Source: Ulva prolifera (taxonomy: Eukaryota; Chlorophyta; Ulvophyceae; Ulvales; Ulvaceae). Taken from it: a stretch of 64,000 nucleotides of DNA. Numbering within the stretch: the first letter of the stretch is position 1; each line of letters begins with the position of its first letter. Both the position numbers and the translations under genes were made by a program. The notes beneath the pieces were generated by a model. That model did no database searches, was not told the origin of the DNA, and worked only from the letters and a program-made list of their open reading frames with translations. Shown here piece after piece: positions 1 through 11,062 of this stretch. Where the stretch lies: assembly GCA_023078555.1 (NCBI GenBank), contig CM041199.1, positions 4,035,315 to 4,099,314 of the forward strand. The letters are read 5' to 3'.

Positions 1-1721
1 CTCAGCGTCGGGAATGTGCAGGGAGTCCGCACATGCTGCAACAGGTCTTCTTGCTCGTCATGCTCGTCCATGTCAAGCAGACCTTGCCGCATGTAGTTCA
101 CATGATCCATCATCGTTGCCATACTGATAGATTCTCAAGATTGATAACCAACTGCTTAATACCGCCAGTAAGCCATACACACGGCACACCGTCCAAGCTG
201 GCGAGGACAAGAAGGCTGTCCGGCAAGGCCTGATTGGATGTGAGGAAGATCACATAAACGTGTCTATCAAAGCGTTCACGTCTGCTGGGAATGTCAAGCG
301 GGATGTCTATACACGGGAGAGAGCGTCAGCTGCCAGCGTAACAAGCTATACAAATACCCGCAGCGGACAGTTCACGTCCGGACACCAACACATGACAGAC
401 GTCTGCTCGTCATCTTCTGATCAGAAGGGCCATGCCGGACCCGGCTTTTCCACAGGAGCCTTGGTTGTTCGCGCTGTATCCCGGTATGTCGCCATACCCT
501 TGCTCGGTCGGCACCCAGCTACGTCTTGTAAATACAGGCCAAGAGATCCATGACATACATTAGAAATTGCAGGTGTCACGACATTTGGCATCGTATGTAG
601 GAATGCTGGCTAAGCGATGGTGTCGGTTGTTTAGTACTTGATGAATCTCTTTGCGGGACTCGGCACGTTCAACAGGACGTTGTACCTTCAACCAGGCTTT
701 CGTGCCAAAGACTTTGGGTTCCAGTAGCGATTCCGATATCAGATGTTATGGCCACAACGCCTTGGTCATGTATTCTCGTGCAGGTATTCTTGTGCCAGGT
801 AACTTAGCTCAACTGAATCTTTGGATGACGTCTGCGTGCGTACTACGCAACACAGTGCTACATAAAGTGCAGAAAACGATCAATTAGGTCGATGCAGTAT
901 ATAAATATGTCTCAAGGATAGCATGTAGACCATCTCTAGCGCAGACAGAGCGAATGTGTGCTGGAGGCGACGCATGCGTCCCATAATCCAACGGAACAAC
1001 ATCGCCTGGTGAATGCTCGGGCGTGGTGACCGAAGCCATGCAGCTTTGAGACATTCAACGACGCATTATCAGCACTGTCGATATTCAGTTTCAAGCATCG
1101 GCGACTCATGTGGGCAGCAGCGACGCGAGGGAAGCCTGTACACCATGAATGGTTGCGACTGTATCCGAGGAGATATGTTACCCGTAAGCACCGCATGTTG
1201 AGAAATATGTTCTCTGACGTGGAAGGCACTGCGCCGATGCGATGTCACCGGTTGGGCATAGTTGATGTCCGTTCCGCAGTAGTCATGGCTAATCTTAAAG
1301 GAATGCTACGCGCTTCAGAGAAAGTCACAAGGGAACCGATGAGAGAGTACTTTTCCATCTACATGTCGATAGCACGCAGTGCACTTCCGTCAGACGTTTG
1401 TTCAAGCATGTGCTGCACTTCCGGTGAACGCGGAGACAGTAGCCTCGTCACCAAACTTGCATGTGGCCAGGTGACCACCAGGGCAGTGGACGAGCCGGGC
1501 ACATGGGTCGCTGCAGTCCCTGGCAACGACTCGACGGAAAGAGGGACGCAGGAGTGCCATACAGCCTGAACAGGTACAGTCTCACTTATGATAATGACTT
1601 GAGCCGAACATTCACCACGTGAGCGGTCCCACAGTCAACGGCGGACACATCTCGCGTATGCGTAGGATGTTTTGTGTTGTATACATACACCCGTGTCATC
1701 AGTTCCGTCCTTAATTGACAC
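1..1721. other. Upstream intergenic region, no supported gene
   Basis: Short open frames occur on both strands (the longest about 150 codons at 1108-1569 and 168 codons at 1586-2092 on the minus strand), but none shows a recognisable domain or consistent splice pattern. The last few hundred bases before 1722 should hold the promoter and 5' UTR of the MLO-like gene. I see no clear TATA box there. Confidence 0.5.
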
Positions 1722-4700
1722 ATGGCTGCCAAAGATGATGCGGAAGGTGGTGACTTTGATACGCCTGTGTACCGCCTCGTCCTGTTCTTCGTTCTCATCC
1801 TGGCCATTGATACCATCTGGGAGCTCATCGACGAACATGTCACGCACACAATTCGCAAGCGACAGCATAAAGGCCTGGTACACGCATGGGAACAGCTCAA
1901 GTTCGAGGTCATGGCACTGGGGCTAGTCTCGCTGCTTCTTGTTGTGTGTGAGGTGCGCATGCAACATCCCCGCGGCGTTGCCGTTATGGCGTCGCAATAC
2001 ACAAGTCCAGCTCGCCAATACATGTACAGGTCTCCCGAATTGGCAGCGAAGCTGCGCAGTGCGGAGTGAATTGTAACATCGATGTTGTACACTGCAGTGC
2101 CGGTGGGTGTGCACGTTCCCTAGCTCTGGTCCATTTGTGGTTGTTTGCAGGAATACCTGTTGAAGATCTGTGTTGATAAATCGAAGAAGGATTATGAGGA
2201 ATCAGATGCCGAGGACGTGTACAGACGAAGGTTGCTTGCAGCCAAGGCGGACTGCCCAGAAGGGAAGGAGCCTTTTTGGAGCAGTGCCCTGATTCACAAG
2301 ATACACATCCTGATCTTTCTCATCGCTGCATCTCATGTCATATACGCTGTGACATCCTTGACCATGAGCATGCTGTCGATGCGGCGGTGGCAAGAGTACG
2401 AGAGCACTGCCCAGGACGGGGAGCTGCTCCCGTTACCAACAGACCAGCTGCAGAAACAAGGCGAGAACAGGGTCATGTTCGGATTGCGGCAAGCCTATCG
2501 GCAGTTTGTCTACCCCATCGACCGCCCGACATACATAGCACTGAGGAGGCTGTTCTTTGAGCGTATGCCGGTACGTCATCCAGACTTGTTGCTCGTAGAT
2601 TTGACACGTGAAGAACTAGCATGAATCTCCGCCGCTCTGTTTCACACCTGTCACATTGCCACTTGCCGACATGCATATGTGTTCTTGCCATGACATTGCG
2701 GTGCATCTGAGCTTGTTCCCATACGCTACTGCATCTGTCTCTGCACAGGCTAACATCAGCATGTCTTGTTGTGTGACATTCATGGCGGCATCTGCTGCCA
2801 GCATCATTGGAAGCATAAGCACATCCATACCCTGGACCTCTGCGCTGCTCGCGTGCAGCACTATGCAGCGAGCACCGCTGTGCCATGCGTCGACTGACCT
2901 GCTTGAGCAACTTTCGCACGCCTCAGTCACAGCCTGCACGACCACTTTGCATGGGCGCTGCCGTCTCCGCGTGTGACATTCTCCACCGCAGTGTTATCTT
3001 TCACTGCACGACAGGACATCTAAACAGGGATTACTAATCTCTGTCGCCCATACTCAGCTATCCCTTAGATCTTGGCTGAGTGGCCCGCGATCACGTCCTC
3101 TCTGCTGTCACTGCGTTGATGGCTCAACACCTGCACATGCAAGACAGGACTCTGTCGGTCCTCTCTGCCCATTGCGAACGTGGCCCATACCCGATGCAGC
3201 CCATGGCCATGCAAAAGATGCTGTGGCTGCACATGTCAGCATATGTGGTCCCCTTAACTCGTTTTTGTCAATGTCCAATGGGATACGGCTCAGTAAATTC
3301 AGATTTACTTTGCTTTTACATGTGCTGGTGGGACGGTGGCATGTGCACGTTCTATCGCCCCGGCCCGGGCTGCACGCTCGCGAGTTTTCCTGTAGTGTGT
3401 GGCGGCGTAACTCCGCACCAGAGGAGGACTCTGGTGAGGTGTCCCAACGAACATGGTAGTGGACTTATCGCACCACCACCCCGCCCCGCTGACCGCATCC
3501 CGCCCCAGTACAGGTCGATTCCTCCTTCAACTTTGCGGACTTTGTCACGGACTTTCTCACGGAGGAGTTTGCGCGCGTCGTGAAGCTCGAGTTCCTGATG
3601 TGGATCATCGCGATCGTCTGGATCGCGATCCCCGCGGGCGCATACGCCGGCTTCTGGATGACGGGGTTCTTCTTCCTCATCTCGGTCGTCGCGGGCGCGA
3701 AGCTCCACGTCATCGCGATGTCCCTTGCGCGCCACGCCTACGGTCTCTACTTCCAACCCCCCCCAGCGTCGCCTCGGGGCATCAGCGTGCGCATCGGGCA
3801 GGGCGGCGCCGCCGCCGGTGAGGCCGTCGGCGGCGAGGCTGCAGCCGCGAAGAAACAATCGCTGGGGCTGTTTCGCAAGTCCGCGGTGGCGGTGCCACAG
3901 CGGGAGTACGCGGCGCGTGCGGCGGCCGGGCCGGTCGGGGAGGCCACGGAGGGTGCGGACCTCGCTGGGCTGCTCGCGGAGGGGGGTGCGGCGGAGCCGC
4001 CGCTGACGACGGTCATGGAGGCGCCGGAGCACGAGCGCCTGGCGCGGACGATGAGCGGCCGCCGCTCCAGCGTGCAGCTGCGGAGGTCGCGCTCCGAGTC
4101 GGCGATGCTGCGGATGTCGGAGGACAAGCCACCGAGCCCGCTGGCGGCGGAGCGCGGCGCGCGGCTCCCGGATGCGACGTCGTCGGACAACAGCCGCCGT
4201 GTGAGCGGTGCGACCCTGCCGCCGCAGGAGGTAGCGGCAGACGCTGCTGGTGCCGGCGGCGACGCGGTCGTGCCGCGTCGCGGCGGGTGCCTTGCGTGTG
4301 GCGGGCCCCAGCCGGGCGCCGGCGCGGCCGGCATCGCGCGGCGCAGCGCACCGGTGAAGCCGTGGCGTGAAGTCGACTTCAAGCAGCTTTTCTGGTTCCG
4401 GCGGCCGCGGCTGATGCTGCGCATCTTCCAGTACGCGTACTTTGAGAACGCGCTCTCCCTCGCGGTCCTCGCGTTTGCGTTCTGGCAGAAGGAGAGCTCC
4501 ATGTTTGCGGGCGTGGTCGGTGACAAGAGCGCGATGGACCGCAGCACGCTCATTGCGGCCTGCGTCTTCATCGCCCTCGACGTTGCGCTGCTCGTGCACA
4601 GCTCCTGCTTCGTCCTCCCGGTGTACGCGCTCACGGCGGCCGCCGCAAACTTCGACACGCCCGAGGGGCTGCTTGAGTTTGCGAAGAAGCGCGGGATTCG

Positions 4701-7039
4701 GCCTGACATCATCGAATTTCTCGAGGAGACGGACCCTGTGGTGCGGAGCCCCGCAGCTGCTTGCAAACTCAATGATGCTTGTTGTGATGTTGTTCTGCGT
4801 TCGAGTGTCAGACTGCAGCCACCGGGGCCTGACACGATCCAGGAAGGCCGCCGCTGGCTATGCATCACTGTTCTGGGTAGCATGGTCTGTGTTGCATGTT
4901 TGTGAGAGTGGCTGTGCTGTACCCATCTGACCGGCTGGTGTGGGAGTCTGCTCACGTGGTGTAGGCTTCAGTATTGTGCGCCACCGGTCAATTGATCGGC
5001 ACCAGATCATTGAGCGCAGATATGTTGTCTGAGAGTCCTTGTGGTGCCACATCGATGGAATACAAAAAATTGCGCCGTACGATTGATCTGTGGGCAGTTC
5101 CGTGTGCACCGCCGCTGCATGCGTGCATGCCGCTCCCAGCGAATTGGTGGTGCGTCATTTAGTTCTAGGAAGCTGCTTTTTTCAGAACTGCCGCGTGTTT
5201 GACGAGCTTGGCTCTCCCAATAATTCAGCCTGTACGGGAGCACCGCGCGGAAGCGACATCCATAGTGCTTCTGCACACACGCGCACTCGTGCATACATAA
5301 TGCACCAACGACCTGCATGCACAGTACGTCGTCATGGTTCCAGTCTCACCTCTGCGCGCGGTGCTGCAGTCCCTCGGCGGCTCCCCGCGCCGCCCCGCCG
5401 CGGGCATCCCCCGGGGCATGCTCCCGGCCCAGTCTCCTGAGATCCCCGCGTCGCCACACCACAGCGACGACGGCATGCTCGGCCTGCCTCCGGCGCCCGG
5501 CACCGTGCCGGTGCCAGTCGACGGCGCCCCGGAGGTCTCGACCCTGCGCCGCGCGTCCACCGGCGCCCCCGGCGGCATACCCCTGGCGGACCTTCCCGAG
5601 GCCGCCGCGGGCCCCGGCGGCGCAGCGCCGCGGCGGAACCCACTGTCGCGCATGAGCGCCGCTCCTGCGATGACCCACGTGTCGCCTCCCACGAGTGCGC
5701 GCGGCCCGGGCTCTGGAGGCACGGCGCGGCCACGGCCGAGCCTCAGCCGGGCGAGCTGCCCGGTCTCCAACGGGGCACCGCGCCAGGGGGGGCTGTCACG
5801 GACGTCCGCCCGCGGGAACGTTGCACAGCCGCGGCCGGGGCTGACGCGCGCGAGCCTGCGGCGCAGCAGCGTTGTCCGGGCAGGTACGCCGTTGCGATTG
5901 CCGCCATGTGCAAGCGGTGGTCCGCGCCGTGCCGTACACCAAACCTGCGTTTTCCGGTGGTGTCTGTTGACATCCTGGGCGTCATCGCTGCATTGTGGGA
6001 TGGCGTGCGCATTGCTCTGTCACTGGTCTGGTGATGTTGTGGCGTCGGGCATATGGCCAGCGCAGTGTCACCTGTGCTGATTGTAGCAGTATTCACAAGG
6101 CGAGCATACAGGGTTTAGGTAGCTCCAATCAAGCATGCATGTCAGGCGCCGGGAGCTGCCCAGGAGCAATTCGTGTTGAAATCAGGAGTGGTTCGCAAGC
6201 TAACTAGTTCAGACGCAGTGGGTGATCCTCATGTAGTGTCTCATTGAGACCTGTGGCGAATCTACGCACTCGGTCGAACGTGTTGCAAAGGCACTGAGTC
6301 ATCATTCAACCTCTTGTGTTCTTCATTGTGTGCCGTATGTTGCGCGAATTCAGTCGCGTCCGCTCGATACTCATGCAAATGGGCAAGTGCATGCCATCCA
6401 ATAGGTCGTCTTATATACCTCGCAATTTCGACCCTCGCGCAGCACGTTTTCAGCCGTTGACTTCATGGCAGAGCAGTCAGATCGCAGCCCAGAGCTGCAC
6501 ATGGTGCAAGCCTGATGCGCTCGAGAAGGAAAGTGATGCCGCAGTCTGACGGCCCGCGCTGTGCTGCAGGGCCAGGCGGGGACATGGAGGTCATCGCGCC
6601 GGTGCCAGAGGCGCCGGTACTGCCGGCGATGCAGCGCGACATCGCGCACATGCAGCCGTCAGTTGAGGGCCTGATTCAGAGCCTCTTCCAGGCCCGGCTC
6701 AAGGAGCTGAAGGACACCGCGGCCGCCTCCTCCGGCGCCCTGACGCCGCGGTCACCGCACTCCCCCTCCGCCGGCACCGTGCGCGGCACCGTGCTGTCGC
6801 GGCTGAGCGGTGGCACCGCCGCGATGTCATCAGCGGCGGCGGCGGCAGGGCCGAGCACGAGCCGCAGCGGCGGCCCGAGCCGGCCGCACGTGAGCCTGAG
6901 CCGCCATAGCGACATGTCGGCCGTGACGGCGCGGCAGAGCTCGCGGGCTGAGGAAGGCAGCGACGGCACGGGGCGTGGGGTGGGGGGCAGGGTGCACAAG
7001 AGCACTTCTGCCGGGACTCTAGCGCGTTCGTCCTCTTGA
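1722..7039 (+). CDS. MLO-like seven-transmembrane protein, 5 exons (1722-1952, 2151-2570, 3514-4740, 5325-5883, 6570-7039)
   Basis: The spliced product is about 968 residues and matches the plant MLO family, plasma-membrane seven-helix proteins that bind calmodulin and act in Ca2+ signalling and, in land plants, in powdery mildew susceptibility. TM1 is near residues 17-36 (after DTPVYR), TM2 63-76, TM3 128-150 and TM4/TM5 243-281. The family hallmark before TM6 is KPWREVDFKQLFWFRRPRL at about 499, then TM6 and TM7 ending in PVYAL. All introns are GT-AG and phases agree (0, 0, 0, 1). The first donor joins VVCE to EYLLKIC, exactly where MLO proteins continue. Unusual are a roughly 200-residue Ala/Gly/Arg-rich insertion between TM5 and TM6 (a short loop in plants) and a tail of about 340 residues with repeated LSRxS motifs. 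Start chosen because it is the first ATG before TM1. TM boundaries and the third and fourth introns are inference. The family call is firm. Confidence 0.88.
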
Positions 7040-8282
7040 CTCAGGCCGCTATGTGCTTTCTTTTGATGAAGGCCCAGCCGTGCGGTGTCCACGCCCAGTC
7101 CACACGGGCACTCAGCTTGCATGCGCAGCAAGGCATGCATGCATCGTCGGGCAGACCACAGCGGCAGTTCTACCGGTGGCCGGCTGCGGTGTGGGTGCTG
7201 TGGCAGTTGCTCTCGTCACGGCACATGTCAGCTGTGCGTTTTCAGTAGTCGCTCGTGTGAGCGCGTAGTCATATTTGCACGCGATGGTCTCGCTGTGCAG
7301 GTGTTTGAGTCTGTGATGGCATGATCAGTCCAGTTTTAGAGTGTGCCTGCGTCGGTAGTGCAAATATTACAGGGGAGCGAGTCCGAGTCCGTTGGCCAGC
7401 ACCGTTTACCCGCACCGTTGGCAGCGTGTGGTGCCCGTGAACAGTATGTGCCTGTCTCCGGGCGGCAGCTGCACCAGTATGGCGGAGCATATGCTCTATA
7501 GACCGTCAATTCCCTTGTTCAGATTGCCAATCAGTTCAAGCTTGCTTGTCGCCGTGCAATTCGTAACTTGCAAAGCATGGACCAGTGAGTATTGTTGACC
7601 TGCAACGACCAGGGGCGCTCCTTGACGCAGATCAATTACACGATCCACTCACAATAAGGGGTGACAGCAGGGTCATCCCGGCGAGTGATGTTGACATATG
7701 ATCACCATTCGCTTTGGATGGCTGACACTTTGGATCATTCGGCGCCCATACTGTGGTCGATCGTACACCGCCAGTGTCCTGGTCGTTCAGGGCTTTACAC
7801 GAAGCATTGCAGTGCAAAACGTCCTTTGTATTGGAAAACCGTGGTGGACTCATTGATTGAAAAGCATGCTCCTGCGAAATTTACCAGATATCAGCTAGAA
7901 TGCGAGATGCTGTACATGCCAAGTCTCTGGTGGCTGTGAGCAGGAAACGCTGAAGGCAACACCAAACAATATGAAAGACCCTGCCAACAAAAAACACCCT
8001 TACAACGCCAGTGAAGAGGACATCGGTCTGCTGCCCTTGCACTCCAAACAAATGTCATTTAGTCAACTGTATTTGTCAGCTGAATGCAGTCGCCGAAACG
8101 AAGCTTAGACGATCCATTGCGGCTGCTCATAGCCGATGTCATGTCCTGATGGCATGGTATAATCACTGGTGCACAGCCCAACACACCTGACCAACTCAGT
8201 CACCGATGCAATCGAAAACAGCACGATCTATTTCCGTCTAAGCCATGGGCTCTGTGGGACCATCATAAACATAGACTGACCA
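7040..8282. other. Intergenic region between two convergent genes
   Basis: This 1.2-kb stretch lies between the stop of the MLO-like gene and the stop of the minus-strand ABA4-like gene, so it should hold both 3' UTRs. Open frames here are short and overlapping, and I recognise none of them. No repeat seen elsewhere in the window occurs here. Confidence 0.5.
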
Positions 8283-9705
8283 TTATTCCTGGGACTTTGC
8301 TGAGACATCTTGCTCGGAGCTTGCTGCGGAAGTCTTCTGTGGAGTTGCCTCGGTCTCTGCGGATGCCTTGGTGTTCGATCGTAGTGCCTGGGTGATAGCC
8401 TCTGTGATGAAATGCGAAATCAGCCCTGGTGGGCCTGCACAACGAAGATGTACAGCTATGTGTCATGCGGTACAGTGTTTGGCCAAGGCTGTGGTATCTG
8501 CCTCGGCCAGGTTTGTCTGGAGACGTGCATTGTCATGGCGTGAGGTGTCACATGGCCCTGTGGCATGAGGGGAACCTTCAAAAGAGGCAGTCACGAGCAG
8601 CTGCAGGCATGCTTGTGGGCACAAGCAGTGAGCATACACAAACTGAGAGATGGAGCAACAGCGTGGAAGTCACAACTCTGCACCCACAAGCCATTGCAAC
8701 ATTTGATGTTGTGCCGTTGCTGGTGTCGGGAGGACACGAGCTGCCGTGGATGCACGTGGAAAGAGGCCAACAGCACCTGAGTTGAAGGCCAGCACAAGGC
8801 TGTGCCTTGTGAAAATCTTTTTGTCTTGACCTTGGAGGTAGATCCAGTATCCAACAAAATAGTCCCACGTGCACAGATGAGCCCAGTCTTGAGCAGCATA
8901 GACAGGACGATCTTGGCTAAACATTGCGGCCATCTTCTTTGGGTCTGTAATACAGGCACTGTAAATCCTTTTAATCTGATCTACTACCTGGACTCGACAT
9001 CGCTGGGAATTGTGCTTTCCCACAGGCGATGCGCTTTCAAGGAAGTTGTCAAAGCCGAATCCGATACATCAGAGACAACAAATTCCTATGTTGACTCCTA
9101 TGCAGTGAAGCGCATGGCTGCTGGCGAGCAGAGATTTGGCAGAATCACCTAGCGAATGCCCGAGGCATTGAATCAGAGACGGTAAGCATGTCACAATCCT
9201 GGATGTTAAGCTTTGGCTGAACCATCGATGTGGGAACATCTGAAATTGCTTGAGGGGGCCAGTGCATAAGTAAGGTGTTCGAACCTGCCACGGCTTCCAG
9301 GAACAAGAACTGGACTTCATCTGAGAGGCTAGCTCCTGCTCGCAACGCCTCAGCAGTTGCGGCAGCAAAGAGATAGATGAACATCAAGCAGAAGATGTAC
9401 AAGAAGATGTTGCTCTTGATCAAGCTCCTTGTGAAGTCCAGATTGGGCACGAAGACCATCAAGGTCCATGGAAAGAGAAGCAACGTGTTGAAACCTGTGA
9501 AGACTGCCGTAGCAGTGTCATACGCAAACACATCAGACGAGGCCCTGATGAATCTAGGAGTGATTTGCATGGGGTGTCTGCTGCGCCACATTTCGGAGCC
9601 TCGTGGCATGGCCGGGCGAGGGCGACATTTGCTGCAGATCTGCGTGCTCGGCCGCAGAAGAGCTTGTCCAGCTCCAACAGCTGCCGCACGGATTCCCAGT
9701 GACAT
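8283..9705 (-). CDS. ABA4-like (DUF4281) plastid membrane protein, 3 exons (9705-9285, 8944-8777, 8434-8283)
   Basis: The spliced product is about 246 residues, close to Arabidopsis ABA4 (about 220), a chloroplast membrane protein needed for neoxanthin synthesis. The first 55 or so residues (MSLGIRAAAVGAG...) are rich in Ala, Arg and Ser and low in acid, as in a transit peptide. Family blocks follow in order: FPWTLMVFVPN with hydrophobic helices at about 66-86 and 99-117, then DRPVYAAQDWAHLCTWDYF, WIYLQG and TRHSLVLAF. The last exon supplies GPPGLISHFIT. Both introns are GT-AG in phase 1, and each join rebuilds a family block (VA|D-PKKMAAMF and FNS|G-PPGLISHF), which strongly supports the model. 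An upstream in-frame ATG at 9744 is possible, but the ATG at 9705 gives a cleaner transit peptide. DUF4281 also contains non-neoxanthin paralogues, so the exact role is inference. Confidence 0.85.
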
Positions 9706-10976
9706 TTTCGCCTCTATGTTCCTATTCCAGCGGACATAAGACACAGATCTCTGATTGCTGCTGCTCCATCAACGCCACTGGCTAGCGATGCCGTAGGGGC
9801 CCCTCTCCACACCTGGTGCGAAAAGCAGGCTAAGACAGAGCATTCAGTACGCCTACTACATCAGCTGATGGCACTGTCGTTGGACACCTGTCACTTTGTA
9901 TTTCCTAGCTACCGCTGACCCTCAAACGCGCGGTTTCGTCCGTTGCAACGTATCATGCACGCTGCAGTGTCTACGCGTGACATTGTCCGCATCACAGTCT
10001 CACCATCAAGGCCTCATCGGCAAAGCGCGCTGCCACGTACTGGAACCAGAATCCGGTGTAAAATCAGCCTGTTACCTGAAAATTGCAGGCAGCGTTGCAT
10101 AGCATGAACTGTTGTGTTTAGTGACGGATCCCAGCTCTCTGCTCTGCTCAGGTGTTGGTTGGGTGAAGGCCTGATTCCAGACTGTTCTGGAGGCTGAGAT
10201 GTCGACGATGTGTCGCTTAAAGCAAACTGAGCCAACCTGTATTGTTGTGGCTCAGTATGGCCTGCTCCTCTTGGACAGCGTGGCCTTCAATGAGCGTGCC
10301 AACCACGCACGCTACTGCAGAGACTGGATCAATACTGCCGGGTGTGCTCGCAATACAGAGTTTCACATGTACATCGTTTTTCTATAGCTGACTGCACTTC
10401 TTGGAGATTTGCTCCCTGCGAGTGCCGGAACGTTCCAAGTCTCTAGGACACAGAAGGAGTCCAGTCATGCGCGCCTTTGGCTGAACGTGACCAAGCAGTA
10501 CCGTTGAATTTGCGACTATCGTGCTAGCTGTCTCATTCCCAGGGTACTGATTTCACCATCGGCGCTCGGCAGGCTCATTTGAACCGATTTGCTGCTTCCG
10601 GAGCTTCGAGAGCTTACCAGTCTGCTGCATGCTCTGCTGCAATCCCCGGAAAGGTATGATGTGTTATGATATGAGCCTGTCTATACAGTGTTCATGCTGA
10701 CAGATCACGTTGCCAACCGTGTCGCTACTGGCTCTTGTTGTGTAATCTCCTATCTGTTTGCATTGATGCGACAATCAATCACTGTATACCAACTTGTTTA
10801 TGCTATCTTAAAGTCTCCTTCTTGGGCAAAACATAGAAAATATGCGTCGGAGCAACCAGATACAGCAACATTTCTGCAAAGCTGCGAATAATTGTCATAA
10901 TCATTTTAATATTGCTATAAGTTCAACATGAGATGACAGGTGACCATCACTTAACAACGATGGTCTGGAACAGACT
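9706..10976. other. Intergenic region upstream of the ABA4-like gene and the tRNA
   Basis: No supported gene. The right part of the ABA4-like promoter lies here. The segment 10650-10930 is visibly richer in A and T than its surroundings and leads into the tRNA. Short open frames at 9896-10102, 10199-10387 and 10688-10891 have no recognisable content. Confidence 0.5.
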
Positions 10977-11056
10977 GGTGACGTGGCCGAGTGGTCTAAG
11001 GCGCTGTGTTAAGGCCGCAGTCCTTCGGGGCGCAGGTTCGAATCCTGCCGTCGCTA
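10977..11056 (+). tRNA. tRNA-Leu (anticodon AAG), intronless
   Basis: An 80-nt cloverleaf can be folded by hand. The acceptor arm GGTGACG pairs with CGTCGCT (two G-U pairs) and the discriminator base is A at 11056. The D arm is GCC...GGC. The anticodon stem CTGTG/CGCAG closes the loop TTAAGGC, giving anticodon AAG. An 11-nt class II variable arm fits a leucine tRNA, and the T arm is GCAGG-TTCGAAT-CCTGC. The internal pol III promoter elements are intact: A box TGGCCGAGTGG and B box GGTTCGAATCC. No CCA is encoded, as expected for a nuclear gene. Confidence 0.96.
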
Positions 11057-11057
11057 A

Positions 11058-11062
11058 TTTTT
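11058..11062 (+). terminator. Pol III terminator of tRNA-Leu
   Basis: A run of five T residues starts two bases after the tRNA 3' end, the usual RNA polymerase III stop signal. Confidence 0.7.

Noticed and set aside
1108-1569. 153-codon plus-strand frame upstream of the MLO-like gene
   Set aside because: No recognisable domain, Cys/Arg-rich make-up typical of chance frames, and no start or splice context.
3352-4955. Minus-strand open frames of 415 and 402 codons
   Set aside because: They lie opposite the GC-rich MLO exon 3. The plus strand has the MLO motifs and matching splice phases, while the minus frames are Arg/Ala-rich shadows.
5225-5770. Minus-strand 181-codon frame
   Set aside because: Shadow of MLO exon 4. 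Its composition follows from the GC-rich plus-strand coding, and it shows no domain.
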